Origin: BS750m-G62 sp964577175
GTDB lineage: Bacteria; Planctomycetota; Phycisphaerae; FEN-1346
Direction of reading: 5' to 3'
DNA length: 39,967 bases
Assembly: GCA_964577175.1 (NCBI GenBank)
Contig: CAZNYC010000022.1
Location: forward strand, 1-39,967
Shown here: one piece after another, positions 15,967 through 25,100 of the stretch
Position numbering within the stretch: position 1 is the first letter of the stretch
How the letters are laid out: each line of letters starts with the position of its first letter
The notes under the pieces: model-generated
What the model was told of the DNA's origin: nothing
Databases searched by the model: none
What the model saw: the letters and a program-made list of their open reading frames with translations, nothing else
Made by a program: the position numbers and the translations under genes

Positions 15967-16699
15967 TCCTTTCGTCCGTGCCATTGCACGTCACGGAATG
16001 AACGCGATGAGTGCGTGTCCCGATGAGAAGATGCTGAACCGCTATCTCGACGGCGAGTTGGACGGCCGCCGCGCACGACGGCTGCGCCGGCATCTCGACA
16101 GGTGCGATCACTGTGCCAGGCGGTACGCCGACCTTCGCGGCGTGGAAGAGGCCGTCCGCGGCAGCCGCGAGGACGCGACGCCGGTACCGGACCTGGCGTC
16201 CCGTGTCACGGAGGACCTCTCGCGGCGCGGGGCGTTCTTCCGTGCCCGCATCGCCGCCGGCCGGCGCCGCCTCTTCGGCCAGTGGGTCCTCTCGTGGCGC
16301 ATGCTGGGCGCGGTCGTGGCGGCCGTCGTCATCGTCACGGTCGGCTTCGCCGGTATGGACTACATGACGCAGCGCCAGTGGGCCCGGCAGACGGGCCCGG
16401 TCCTGGTCGACGCCGAGCGGGTCCTGGTGCGCCTGGTGTACGTGAAGAACGCCGGCCGGCCGCAGCGGCTGGCGCGGGCGCGGCAGGAGGTCCGGAATCT
16501 GGACTTGGCCCGGCGGCTCGGGGCAGTCCAGTCGTCGGCGGAGCCCGGCTGGGCCCGGGACCTCGCCCCGCTGGCCGATACGTTCTCCCTGCTGGCCCGC
16601 GACGAACCGCTCCCCGAGCCGGTCGTCCACCGCCTGAGCGAGGGGCAGTTGCTGGCCCGGGCCTCGCGGCTGCGGGAGTCGCTGGCCCGAGGCGGCTGA
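15947..16699 (+). CDS. Membrane anti-sigma factor with zinc-finger (zf-HC2/ZAS-like) domain
   Basis: The predicted protein has 250 aa. The N-terminal region has LDGELDGRRARRLRRHLDRC followed by DHC, i.e. the His-xxx-Cys-xx-Cys zinc motif of ZAS anti-sigma factors, which hold a cognate ECF sigma in the cytoplasm. One TM segment (about residues 119-137) leads to a periplasmic region of about 110 residues with no recognised domain, probably the signal-sensing or proteolysis part. The start is uncertain: ATG 15947 overlaps the sigma gene by 20 bp, while ATG 15998 or 16007 would give a more typical family N-terminus just before CPDEKMLNRYLDGEL. The immediate linkage makes the upstream sigma its partner. 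The inducing signal is unknown. Confidence 0.88.
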   Translation: MATATSSPFVRAIARHGMNAMSACPDEKMLNRYLDGELDGRRARRLRRHLDRCDHCARRYADLRGVEEAVRGSREDATPVPDLASRVTEDLSRRGAFFRARIAAGRRRLFGQWVLSWRMLGAVVAAVVIVTVGFAGMDYMTQRQWARQTGPVLVDAERVLVRLVYVKNAGRPQRLARARQEVRNLDLARRLGAVQSSAEPGWARDLAPLADTFSLLARDEPLPEPVVHRLSEGQLLARASRLRESLARGG

Positions 16700-16717
16700 G
16701 ATGCTGCACAACATCCT

Positions 16718-16746
16718 TTGGCCTCACGCACGAGCCGCGGTATAAT
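16718..16746 (+). promoter_or_regulatory. Promoter of the phosphoesterase lipoprotein gene
   Basis: A perfect TATAAT (16741-16746) with TTGGCC (16718-16723) 17 bp upstream. The leader to the ATG at 16910 is about 155 bases and contains inverted family B copies. Confidence 0.5.
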
Positions 16747-16811
16747 GCCGCGGCCGATTTCTTTTCGGGGACCGAGCATGTGGCCGCTGACAGGCCGTTT
16801 GATACCAGGGT

Positions 16812-16890
16812 CGTGCCACGGCCGCTACTGCCGGGTCGTGGTCCTTGACGGCGAACGATCACGGCGAGGCAAGACCCGCCGTGGCACAAG
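16812..16890. repeat. Inverted pair of family B palindromes in a leader
   Basis: CGTGCCACGGCCGCTACTGC at 16813 and the inverted end GACCCGCCGTGGCAC (to 16888) can pair into a large stem in the 5' leader of the phosphoesterase gene. It is homologous to the family B copies elsewhere in the window. Confidence 0.6.
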
Positions 16891-16909
16891 CGTTCTTCGG
16901 ACCGGCACG

Positions 16910-17944
16910 ATGAAACTCCCTGTCCTCACGGCCCTGGTCCTGGCGGTGACGCTGGCGGCGGGATGCACCCCCGCCATCCCCCGGCCGACCGTGCGGTTCG
17001 CCGTCATGGCGGGGTCGTATTACTCGGCCCAGCGCGACGTGTCCGTCGAGGCCGCCGTCGTCGAAGCCTCCGACGACCTCCTCCGCCGGGCCGTCGCGGA
17101 CGTCAACCGGCGGGAGAACGTCGACTTCGTCCTCGTGGCCGGCGACCTCCTGGCCCGGGCCGAGCCCCTCAGTCTCGACCGCGCCCGGGCCGCGCTCGAC
17201 GAACTCCGCGTGCCGTATGTCGTGGTCCTGGGCGACCACGACGGGCCCGCCCCGCCGGGGACGGCCTCGCCGGCCGACGGGCAGCCCGGCGGCGCGGAGG
17301 ACGGGGGCCTCAGCCGCAGCACCGTCCTGTGGGCGTTCCAGGGCCGTGGTATCGACGGGCCCGACGGGTACTGGGCCCGCACCGTCCCGCCCGGCGTCGT
17401 GGTGGTGGGGCTGGACACGGCGGCCCCCGGCCGGCGGGCAGGGCACGTGGATGCCCGCCAGTTGGCGTGGCTCGACGCGACGCTCTCCCGGCACCAGGGG
17501 CGGATGGTGCTCGTCGTGGCGCATCACGGCCTCGTGCCGCTCCATCCGCTGGACGAAGGCGAGGCGTGGTCCTACCTGATGGTCGACAACGCGGCCGAGG
17601 TCCGCCAGGTGCTGGCCCGGCACCCGAACGTCGTGCTGGTGGTGACGGCCCATCACCACTTCGCAGGCGGTCGCATTGCCGGACGCATCGTCTACCTGGC
17701 CTCGCCCAGCCTTGCCGTCTGGCCGATGGCGTACCACCTGGTGCGCGTGGACGAGCAGGAGGCCGAGGCCGTGTGGGTGTCGCCCGCCCCGGAGGACGTC
17801 GTCCGGCAGGGGCTGGAGCGGCTGCTGGACAGCCCGACGCTTCGCGGCGTCTTTCCGAAGGGCGAGGACGGCGACACGGCATGCGTTCGCCTCTTCGGGG
17901 GGAACAAGATGAAGACGTACCGCCTGCCGACCATCCGGCCGTAG
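16910..17944 (+). CDS. Calcineurin-like metallophosphoesterase lipoprotein
   Basis: The 344-aa product starts with a lipoprotein signal (MKLPVLTALVLAVTLAAGC), so it is expected to be anchored on the outer side of a membrane. The family's dimetal site is visible as VLVAGDLL, VVLGDHDGP (where GNHD is usual), VLVVAHHGLV and VTAHHHFAGG. Enzymes of this class hydrolyse phosphate mono- or diesters; the substrate cannot be told. The N-terminal AVMAGSYYSAQRDV lacks the usual first Asp-x-His metal pair, so activity may be altered. The open frame extends upstream to 16718 only through repeat sequence. It follows the sigma/anti-sigma pair by about 210 bp but has its own -10 box. Confidence 0.82.
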   Translation: MKLPVLTALVLAVTLAAGCTPAIPRPTVRFAVMAGSYYSAQRDVSVEAAVVEASDDLLRRAVADVNRRENVDFVLVAGDLLARAEPLSLDRARAALDELRVPYVVVLGDHDGPAPPGTASPADGQPGGAEDGGLSRSTVLWAFQGRGIDGPDGYWARTVPPGVVVVGLDTAAPGRRAGHVDARQLAWLDATLSRHQGRMVLVVAHHGLVPLHPLDEGEAWSYLMVDNAAEVRQVLARHPNVVLVVTAHHHFAGGRIAGRIVYLASPSLAVWPMAYHLVRVDEQEAEAVWVSPAPEDVVRQGLERLLDSPTLRGVFPKGEDGDTACVRLFGGNKMKTYRLPTIRP

Positions 17945-17978
17945 AGCAGGCAAGATGGCGCAGCATCGCCGTCGGCTC

Positions 17979-18497
17979 TTACGGGCGTTTGGGTGTGAGG
18001 ATGGCGACCCACTCCGAGTCTTCGAGCGTCTCGTAGGAGTGGTCGAAGAAGCAATCCCAGGACAGGGCCTCGCCGGGGCCGAGGGTGTACTCCGACCCGC
18101 GGATGCAGACCCGGACCTTGCCGTCCAGAACGAAGCAGTGCTCGTAATCGTCCTTGTGGAACTCGGCCTGGTGGCCCTTGGCGCCCTTGGGGGCGGAGAT
18201 GACGAAAATGCGGAGACCGTCGAGGTTGACGTGCCGGCACTCGGCCTTTTCGAGGATGGTGCAGGTGTCTTCCTCGGCGCGGGTGGGATGCTTCTGCTCC
18301 GCCAGGGCCAGGAGGTTGTGGGTGGGCATCTCCAGGGCCTGGCTGATCCGGTCCAGGGTCTTCAGTTCCGGGTTCGCCTGGTTCCGCTCCAGTTTCGAGA
18401 TGGCGACGTAACTGACGCCCGATCGCTTGCTGAGTTCCGCAATGGTCATCTTGCGGTGCTTGCGGAGTTCACGCAGGATCCCGAAGTCATAGGTCAT
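17979..18497 (-). CDS. XRE-family HTH regulator with C-terminal cupin domain
   Basis: The predicted protein has 172 aa. The HTH spans about residues 12-62 (MTIAELSKRSGVSYVAISKL is typical for the fold). The cupin spans about 88-170 (DDYEHCFVLDGKVRV, LGPGEALSWDCFFDHSYE), a small-molecule-sensing barrel found in regulators such as PuuR and SutR-like proteins. The start ATG at 18497 follows GGGGGGAC and overlaps the end of addA by 11 bp, so translation is coupled to the addAB operon. Most relatives control small-molecule metabolism, so placement with a recombination nuclease is unexpected. The gene converges with the phosphoesterase gene across a 34-bp gap. Confidence 0.9.
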   Translation of the reverse strand: MTYDFGILRELRKHRKMTIAELSKRSGVSYVAISKLERNQANPELKTLDRISQALEMPTHNLLALAEQKHPTRAEEDTCTILEKAECRHVNLDGLRIFVISAPKGAKGHQAEFHKDDYEHCFVLDGKVRVCIRGSEYTLGPGEALSWDCFFDHSYETLEDSEWVAILTPKRP

Positions 18498-21400
18498 CGA
18501 TAGTCCCCCCGCTGCGGTTCGCTGGGTCCCGGACGACGCCTTTGGCGCACACCACGGCAAGATCGCACGTTGCGCATGGTGTATCGTACTGAGTATCATA
18601 CCGGTTGCGGGCGATACATGCCAGTATTTCCCGGACGATTTTTGCATTCTCCTTCAGCCCCGCCCGCGTCACGCTGCGGGGGCGGTAGACGTCGTGCTTC
18701 AGGAAATAGACGGACGCGCGTGCCGGCGGCCGGCCGAGCCACCGCGCCGCCGCCATGGCGTACAGGTCCAACTGGAGGGCGTAGGCCTCCGCGGCGCCAC
18801 CTGTTTCGCCGTCTGCGGGCGGACGCGCCGTCTTGTAATCCACGACCTCCCACTCCCCGTCGTCCGTCTCCAGGAGAAGGTCCATCGTGCCCCGGACGGC
18901 CGTGGCGTCCAGCGCCAGGACGAACGGCAGTTCGCGGAGGACCGAGCGCGCCTCGGCAACCCGCCGGCCGAGGGGCCCGGCCCAGAACGCCTCCAGAACG
19001 GCCTCGAGGTCCCGGCGGAGGGCGTCGCGGTCGGTGGCCGGCGGGGCGTCGCGAAGGGCCGCCTCCGCCGCCGCACGCGACGCCGCCTCGCCAGGCTCGG
19101 TGGCGAGTTCCATCGCCCGATGCGCGAGCGTGCCCCACGTGCGCGGGCTCAGCCCGGCGGTGGGTTCCGGCGCGGCCGTCCCCAGGCCCTGGACCTCACT
19201 CCACCAGTATCGCCGCGGACACGTGCGGTACGACGCTAACGACGTGGCGCTGAGCGTCCGCGGCGGCGCGGGCGGCACGGCGACGCCGGCCACCTGGGCC
19301 AGGCGGTCGGCGGCCTTCGAGGCCGCGGCGGCGGCGCGCTCGCGGAACCGCTCCCAGCGGACCCGGCCCTCGGCGAAGACGTCGCGGGGCCCGCCGCGGT
19401 GCCGGCCGCGGGACGCCTCGTGCGCCGGCGGCGGCTCCATCGTCACACGCACGCGCGCCGTGGCGTTGAGGTCGACCGTCCGGCCGTCGCCGGCGCGATC
19501 CACGCCGAGGGCGTCCAGAAACTGGTCGAGCCACGGCGCCCCGCTGCCGGGGGACCGGTACGGCTCGTGGCTGGAGAGAATGAGATAGGCCTGGGCCCGC
19601 GTGATGGCCACGTAGAAGAGGCGGAGGTCTTCGGCGCCGAGGGCGTCGGCCTCGTCGGCCCGGGCCAGGGTCATGGCCGCCGACGACACACGCTCGCCGT
19701 CGTCGCCGCGGATGCGGAGCGCCAGACCCGTCAGCGGATGAATCATGCACGGCGGCGAGGGGTGGCGCGGGGCGTAGGCGGCGTCCGGCAAAACCACGAC
19801 GGGGAACTCCAACCCCTTCGCCTTGTGGATGGTCATCAGGCGGACGGTGTTGCTGCCGGGTACCTCGACGGGGGCCTGCTCGGCCCGCATCTCGCTTTGC
19901 ATGACATCGGTCACGTACCGGACGTAGTCGGCGACGGCCGAGAGGCCGCCCCGCTCGAAGTCGCGGGCCAGTTCCACCATCTGGCGGAGGTTGGCGTACG
20001 CCCGCGCCCCGCCGAACCGCCCGACGGCCGACGCCGCATACCCCGACTCGAACACGAGGTGCTCGACCAGCGCCGCAAGCGTCATGCGGTCCTTCAGGTG
20101 CCGCCACGCGTCCAGACGCCGCGCCGCGCGGCTCAGGCCGCGCCGGTCCTCCGGATGGAGTTCCGTCACGTCGGGGGCATGCGGCAGCGCCTCGTGCAGC
20201 GTCGGGCCCGCGGATTTCAGAAGGTACAGCCCCTCGTCGCTGACGGCGAACATCGGCGACCGCAGCACGCCCGCCAGGTGGAGGTCGTCGGTCGGGTCCT
20301 CCAGAACGCGGAGCAGGTTGACGACGTCGAGCACCTCCTGCTGCTTGTAGAAACCGCGGCCAGCGACGACGTAGTACGGAATGCCGCGGGCCTCCAGCGC
20401 CTCCTCGTACACGTGCAGGTGGCCTGTGCGACGGAGGAGGATGGCGACGTCGTCCCACCGGACGGGCCGGTCCTCGCCGGTCGCGGCGTCGTGGACGGTC
20501 ACCTCGCCGCCGGAGACGATCTCCTCCAGCCGGGCCGCGAGACGGCGGGCCTCGGCGACGTGCCCTTCGCCGGCGCGGAACCCGTCGCCGCCGCGGGGCA
20601 CGGTGTGGAGGACCTCGGCGACGGCCGGCCCGGCCTGCGGGGCCACGCCCTCGACGGGGTCATAGTCCTGGCCCATCAGCGGGGCGAAGAGGTGGTTGAC
20701 GAGCGTCGCCAGCCCCGGCGTGAGGCGGAAACTGGCCTCCAGGCCCCGCCGGCCGCGGGCCGGCACGCGGTCGCGCGCCCGGGCGAAGACCTCGACCTCC
20801 GCCCCGCGGAAACGGTAGATCGACTGCTTCGGATCGCCGACCGCGAACAGCGCCCCCCGCCGCAGCGCCGCCGCCGACGGGTCGCCCTCGCCGTCGGTCG
20901 CGAGGTGCTCGACGATCTCGAACTGGAGGAGGTTCGTGTCCTGGAGTTCGTCGACGAGGAGGGCGCGGAAGTGTCGCCGGCAGGCCTGGCGGACGCGCGG
21001 CCGGTCGCGCAGCAGGTCGCGGGCACGGATCTGGAGGTCCTCGAAATCCAGGGCCGACCGGTCCCGCTTCGCCGCTTCGTAGGCGTCGATCGTACGGACG
21101 GCTGTGCGGTAGAACGCGCGGGCGAGGGCCAGGTGCTCCTGCTCCACGGCCTCGTCGAACGCCGGCAGGTGCTTCACGGCCTCGCGGAAGGCGTCGCGCA
21201 GGTCTCGCAGGGCGTTCTTGGCGGCGTCGAGGTCGGCCTTGGACGGCCATCGCTTCGCGCTGCCGCCGCGGAGCGTGATGTCCTCGGCGAGGCGCCTGGC
21301 GGCGGCCAGGGCGGTGTCGGCGGCGTGGGCCCGACGCAGCCGCTCGGCCTGCGCGAGCGCCTCGCGCCGGACGATCTCCCGCTTGTCCGTCGGATCGCCG

Positions 21401-22110
21401 CCGATGCGCGCCAGTGCCTGCACGGCCTCGCGGACGTCCGGCGATTCCAGGGTCTCGCGCAGCCGACCGAGGACACGTTCGTCCACTTCGCGCTTCAGGC
21501 GGCGGAGGATCTCCTCGTCGCTGCGGTCCATGGCGGGCCCGGCGGTACGGAGGAGCACCTCGCGCTGGCCGGCCAGCATTGCCCCCAGCACCTCGCGGAC
21601 CTCCGGCAGGCGGAAGTGGTCCAGGATGAGCAGGAGGTCGCCGTCCTCGGCATCCAGGCCGCGCTCCAGCGCCGCCGACACCACGTCCTGCCGCAGGAAC
21701 GCCGACTGCGTTTCGTCGAGGACGGCGAAGTTCGGGTCCACGCCGGCCTCGACGGGCCACTGGCGGAGCAGGCTGCCGCAGAACCCGTGGATCGTATTGA
21801 TGGGGGCCACGTCGACGTCCCACAGGCGCTGCCGCCACCGCGCGAGGCGGACCGCGTCGCCGTCGCGTTGGGCCCGGTGGACGCGGTCGCGGCAGGCGTC
21901 GCGGATGCGGTCCCGCATCTGGGCCGCCGCCTTCTCCGTAAACGTGATGGCCGCCACCGCCGAGAGCGGTACGTCCGGGTCCTGCTCCAGCAGGTGGATG
22001 TACCGGGCGACGAGGACCCGCGTCTTGCCGCAGCCCGCTCCGCTCGTGACGCAGGCGCTGGCGCCGAGGTCCTCGACGATGCGGCGCTGGGTGTCGGTCA
22101 GGGGGCTCAT
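18487..22110 (-). CDS. addA: AddA-like helicase-nuclease with a candidate Fe-S cysteine set
   Basis: The predicted protein has 1207 aa, the normal AddA size. It is an SF1A (UvrD-like) helicase: Walker A SGAGCGKT (23-30), motif Ia ITFTEKAAAQMRDRI, Walker B LLVDELQDTN, LMTIHKAKGLEFPVVVLPDA (motif V region) and YVAITRAQAYLILS (motif VI). The C-terminal 300 residues hold a PD-(D/E)XK nuclease (VVDYKTARP). AddAB resects double-strand breaks to load RecA. Unusually for AddA, four cysteines are placed as in Fe-S nucleases: Cys964 (TCPRRYWW) and Cys1179-x2-Cys1182-x5-Cys1188. The start ATG overlaps the addB stop by 4 bp (ATGA). The downstream regulator overlaps its end. Confidence 0.92.
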   Translation of the reverse strand: MSPLTDTQRRIVEDLGASACVTSGAGCGKTRVLVARYIHLLEQDPDVPLSAVAAITFTEKAAAQMRDRIRDACRDRVHRAQRDGDAVRLARWRQRLWDVDVAPINTIHGFCGSLLRQWPVEAGVDPNFAVLDETQSAFLRQDVVSAALERGLDAEDGDLLLILDHFRLPEVREVLGAMLAGQREVLLRTAGPAMDRSDEEILRRLKREVDERVLGRLRETLESPDVREAVQALARIGGDPTDKREIVRREALAQAERLRRAHAADTALAAARRLAEDITLRGGSAKRWPSKADLDAAKNALRDLRDAFREAVKHLPAFDEAVEQEHLALARAFYRTAVRTIDAYEAAKRDRSALDFEDLQIRARDLLRDRPRVRQACRRHFRALLVDELQDTNLLQFEIVEHLATDGEGDPSAAALRRGALFAVGDPKQSIYRFRGAEVEVFARARDRVPARGRRGLEASFRLTPGLATLVNHLFAPLMGQDYDPVEGVAPQAGPAVAEVLHTVPRGGDGFRAGEGHVAEARRLAARLEEIVSGGEVTVHDAATGEDRPVRWDDVAILLRRTGHLHVYEEALEARGIPYYVVAGRGFYKQQEVLDVVNLLRVLEDPTDDLHLAGVLRSPMFAVSDEGLYLLKSAGPTLHEALPHAPDVTELHPEDRRGLSRAARRLDAWRHLKDRMTLAALVEHLVFESGYAASAVGRFGGARAYANLRQMVELARDFERGGLSAVADYVRYVTDVMQSEMRAEQAPVEVPGSNTVRLMTIHKAKGLEFPVVVLPDAAYAPRHPSPPCMIHPLTGLALRIRGDDGERVSSAAMTLARADEADALGAEDLRLFYVAITRAQAYLILSSHEPYRSPGSGAPWLDQFLDALGVDRAGDGRTVDLNATARVRVTMEPPPAHEASRGRHRGGPRDVFAEGRVRWERFRERAAAAASKAADRLAQVAGVAVPPAPPRTLSATSLASYRTCPRRYWWSEVQGLGTAAPEPTAGLSPRTWGTLAHRAMELATEPGEAASRAAAEAALRDAPPATDRDALRRDLEAVLEAFWAGPLGRRVAEARSVLRELPFVLALDATAVRGTMDLLLETDDGEWEVVDYKTARPPADGETGGAAEAYALQLDLYAMAAARWLGRPPARASVYFLKHDVYRPRSVTRAGLKENAKIVREILACIARNRYDTQYDTPCATCDLAVVCAKGVVRDPANRSGGTIDDL

Positions 22111-25100
22111 GCGTCGCCCTCCGTACCGGCGGTCGCGCCGGCATCACCGTTGTCGTCGTCGGCGAGGTCGTCGTCGGACAGGACGGCGAGGGCCTCGATC
22201 GGATGAACCTCCCACTTCCGTTCGACCCGCCACTCGGCGTACCGGCAGATGGTCTGAAAGTCGCAGTGGCCCGGGCAGCCGTCGCCGCGGGGGTAGACGG
22301 GGAAGTGTCCGTCGCGCATGGCGTCGATGAAGCGTGCGATGTAGGCGGCGGCCCGCCGGCGCGCGGGGCCCGCCGTGCCCTCCGGGTATGTCTTCGTCGC
22401 CTTCGTCGACAGTTCGCTCGCAACCCCCGGACGGCGGATGGGCAGGAAGAAGGCGCGGACGAGCGCGTCCGCGCCCGCCGCACCGAAGAGCGCCTCGGCG
22501 GCCGTCAGGTAAACCGGCAACTGGAAACTCGTGCCGGCGGCCATGCCCTTCTTCGCCGGCGCCCCGGTGCCGGACTTGTAGTCGACCACCTGGTACCCGC
22601 CCCCGGGGCCGCGGTCGACGCGGTCGATCCGCCCGCGAAGATGCAGCGGCCCGTGCCCGGTGGACACCGCGACGGCGGGCGTGCCGTCTGCGTCGGGGCC
22701 GAAGGTCCGTTCCGTTTCGGCGGCCTGCCACTCGGCGAGTTTCTCGGCGTGCCAGGCGAGCAGGCCGGAGGCGTCGCGCAGAATGTGCCGACGCTGCACG
22801 GTCCACAGGGCGGGCGATCGCACGCGGCCGGCCTCTTCGAGGCGGGCGAAGTAGCCTTGCGCCGTCGCCTCGAGCAGGGCGGTGGCGGCGGCCAGCGTTT
22901 CCGGCGTCACGCGGCCGTCGAGCGTCTTGTCCTCTTGCGCGGCCCGGAAGAACCGTTCCAGCAGCCCGTGGTAGATGAGGCCGAGGTCCAGCGGGGCGAG
23001 GTCCGGCGAGGGTTCCTCGCGACATTCCAGGCCCAGCAGGTCCGCCGCGAGAAACGCGAACGGGCACCCGCCGAACTGCTCCAGGCGGTTCGCGCTCATC
23101 GTCGAGCCGCCGGGGAACCGTGACCGCAGCGTCTCCAGGATGCCCGGTGCGGCCAGGCACCCGTCGAACGGTCCGAACGCCTCGCCGTGCTCGCGTTCCC
23201 ACTCGGCGGCCAGGCCGGCGACGGCCGCCTCGACGTCCGGGCCATCGTCTGAGAGGCCGTCGAGGACCGCCAGGTCGCGGTCGAGGTCCGGGTTCTCACC
23301 CGGCCCCCACAAGGCGAACATCGTGCCGGCGAGGAGTTCGCGCCGGCTGCGGGCCTTCGCCGTCGGCAGGTCGAGGTCGCGGACGCCGACCTCGTCCGTC
23401 GGGACGGCGGGCTCGCCGCCTGCGCCCGCGGCGAAGAGGGCCCGCACCTCGTCCACGTAATGGCTCGCCAGTTGCGGCCTGCCGCTGTCGTCCAGCGACG
23501 GATACGAGAGCGTAAGCGTCTGCTCGGCCCGCGTGGCGGCGAGGTAGAAGCGGAGCATCTCGCGCTGGGCGTCGTCGCCGGTGTCCGCCAGGTCGACGCC
23601 GGCCCGGCGCAGGTCGGCCCGCTCGGCGTCCGTGAAGAACGGGTGCCGCCGGCCGCGCCGCGGCCAGGCCTTCTCCGCCAGGCCCACCAGGAAGACGTGC
23701 TCGAACGAGAGGGCGCGGGCGGCGTCGGCGCTCAGTACCACGACGGGGGCGTCCGGCGGTTCCGGGGCCGCGATCGTGGTGACCGACAACCCGTGCTCCA
23801 CCTCGTTGAGGAACTCGGCCGCCGTCACCTCCGGGGCCTCGGCTCCGTCGAGGAGGGCGACCTCGCCGAGCACGTCGTCCAGCCCCGCCAGGGCCTGGAG
23901 ATCGCGGGCCCGGCGGGAGGGGGCCTCGCCCTCGGCGGCGGCCTCGCGGAGGCCGGCCGCTTGGATGATCTCGCGGAAGCGGTCGGCCATAGCCCGGCGC
24001 GTGGCGGCGTCGGGCAGGGCGGTGGCGTCGAACACCCGCCGCAGCAGCGCCTCGGCGGCGTCGATGTCCGCAGCGCGCCTGTCGCGAGCGGCCGGCGACA
24101 GGACGGCGTCGCCGGACTCGTCGGTCGCTCCGGCCTCGCGGTCCAGGCGGCCGCGAAGATGCTCCAGGCCGCGGAAGTACGCGTCGCGCCCCGTCCAGAC
24201 GGCGGCTTCGCGGGCCAGGCGGACGGCCGCTCGCGCCGTCTCCTCGGTGCCGCCGAACGCCTGCGGCCGGAAGTAGCCCGACTGCAGGAGCCGCGAGAGC
24301 GCCCGGAACGCGTAGTCCTCCGCCTGCAGCCGCACCAGGGCCATCGCGGCCGCCACGGCCGGCACGTCCGCCAGGGGCACGCCCGCCTCCACGCGCAGCG
24401 GCAGACCGTACTGCGGGAAGACCTCCCGCGCAAGCGGGGCGTAGACCTCGACCGACCGCGCGATGACCGCCACCGCCCCGGGCGCCGTCGCGCCGCCTCG
24501 GACCAGGCCGACGGCCCGGCGGGCAACCTCTTCCATTTCGCGCGTCCGGCCGGCGGCTTCGACGACGGCGACGCTGCCGTCGGCGGGGGGCGGCGCCTCG
24601 TTTGCGCTCGGTGGAACGAAGAGGTGCGTGCGGAGGCGCGCGAGGCCCGCCGGCAGGCCGCCCGGTTCCGCGACGGCGGTCTCCGTCAGACGGTCGCCGA
24701 AGCGGTCGTGCAGCCGCTCGCGCGTGCGGCCGGTCACGCTGAAGAGTTGCGGCCGGTCGGCCTCCCACGTCAGGGTGATGAGCGTGCGGTCGGCCCGCTG
24801 CGAGAGTTCGTCGAGCACCGCGAGTTGGGCCGGATCGAAATGCTGGAAGCCGTCGACGGCCAGGAGGGCGAGGTCGCCGAACGGGCCCGCCTCGCCCTCG
24901 GCGAGCAGGGCGGCCGCGTGCCAGAACTGCCCCTGGTCGTCGTACAGGTCCAGGTCCTGGAGCCGACGCTGGTATGTGTCGTACAGGAGGACGAGGAGAC
25001 GGTTGCGCGGCGTGCGGAGACGGTCGGCGACGGCCTGGCCGAAGGCGTCCGGCTCGACGCGTGCGGCCTTGAGTTCGCGCAGGAGGTCGTCGATGGCGTC

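Noticed and set aside
16910..17944. Starting the phosphoesterase at ATG 16718
   Set aside because: The extra 64 residues translate the promoter region and palindromes, and would bury the lipoprotein signal.
19399..22206. A plus-strand 935-codon open frame
   Set aside because: It is antisense to addA, which has all helicase and nuclease motifs in the opposite frame.
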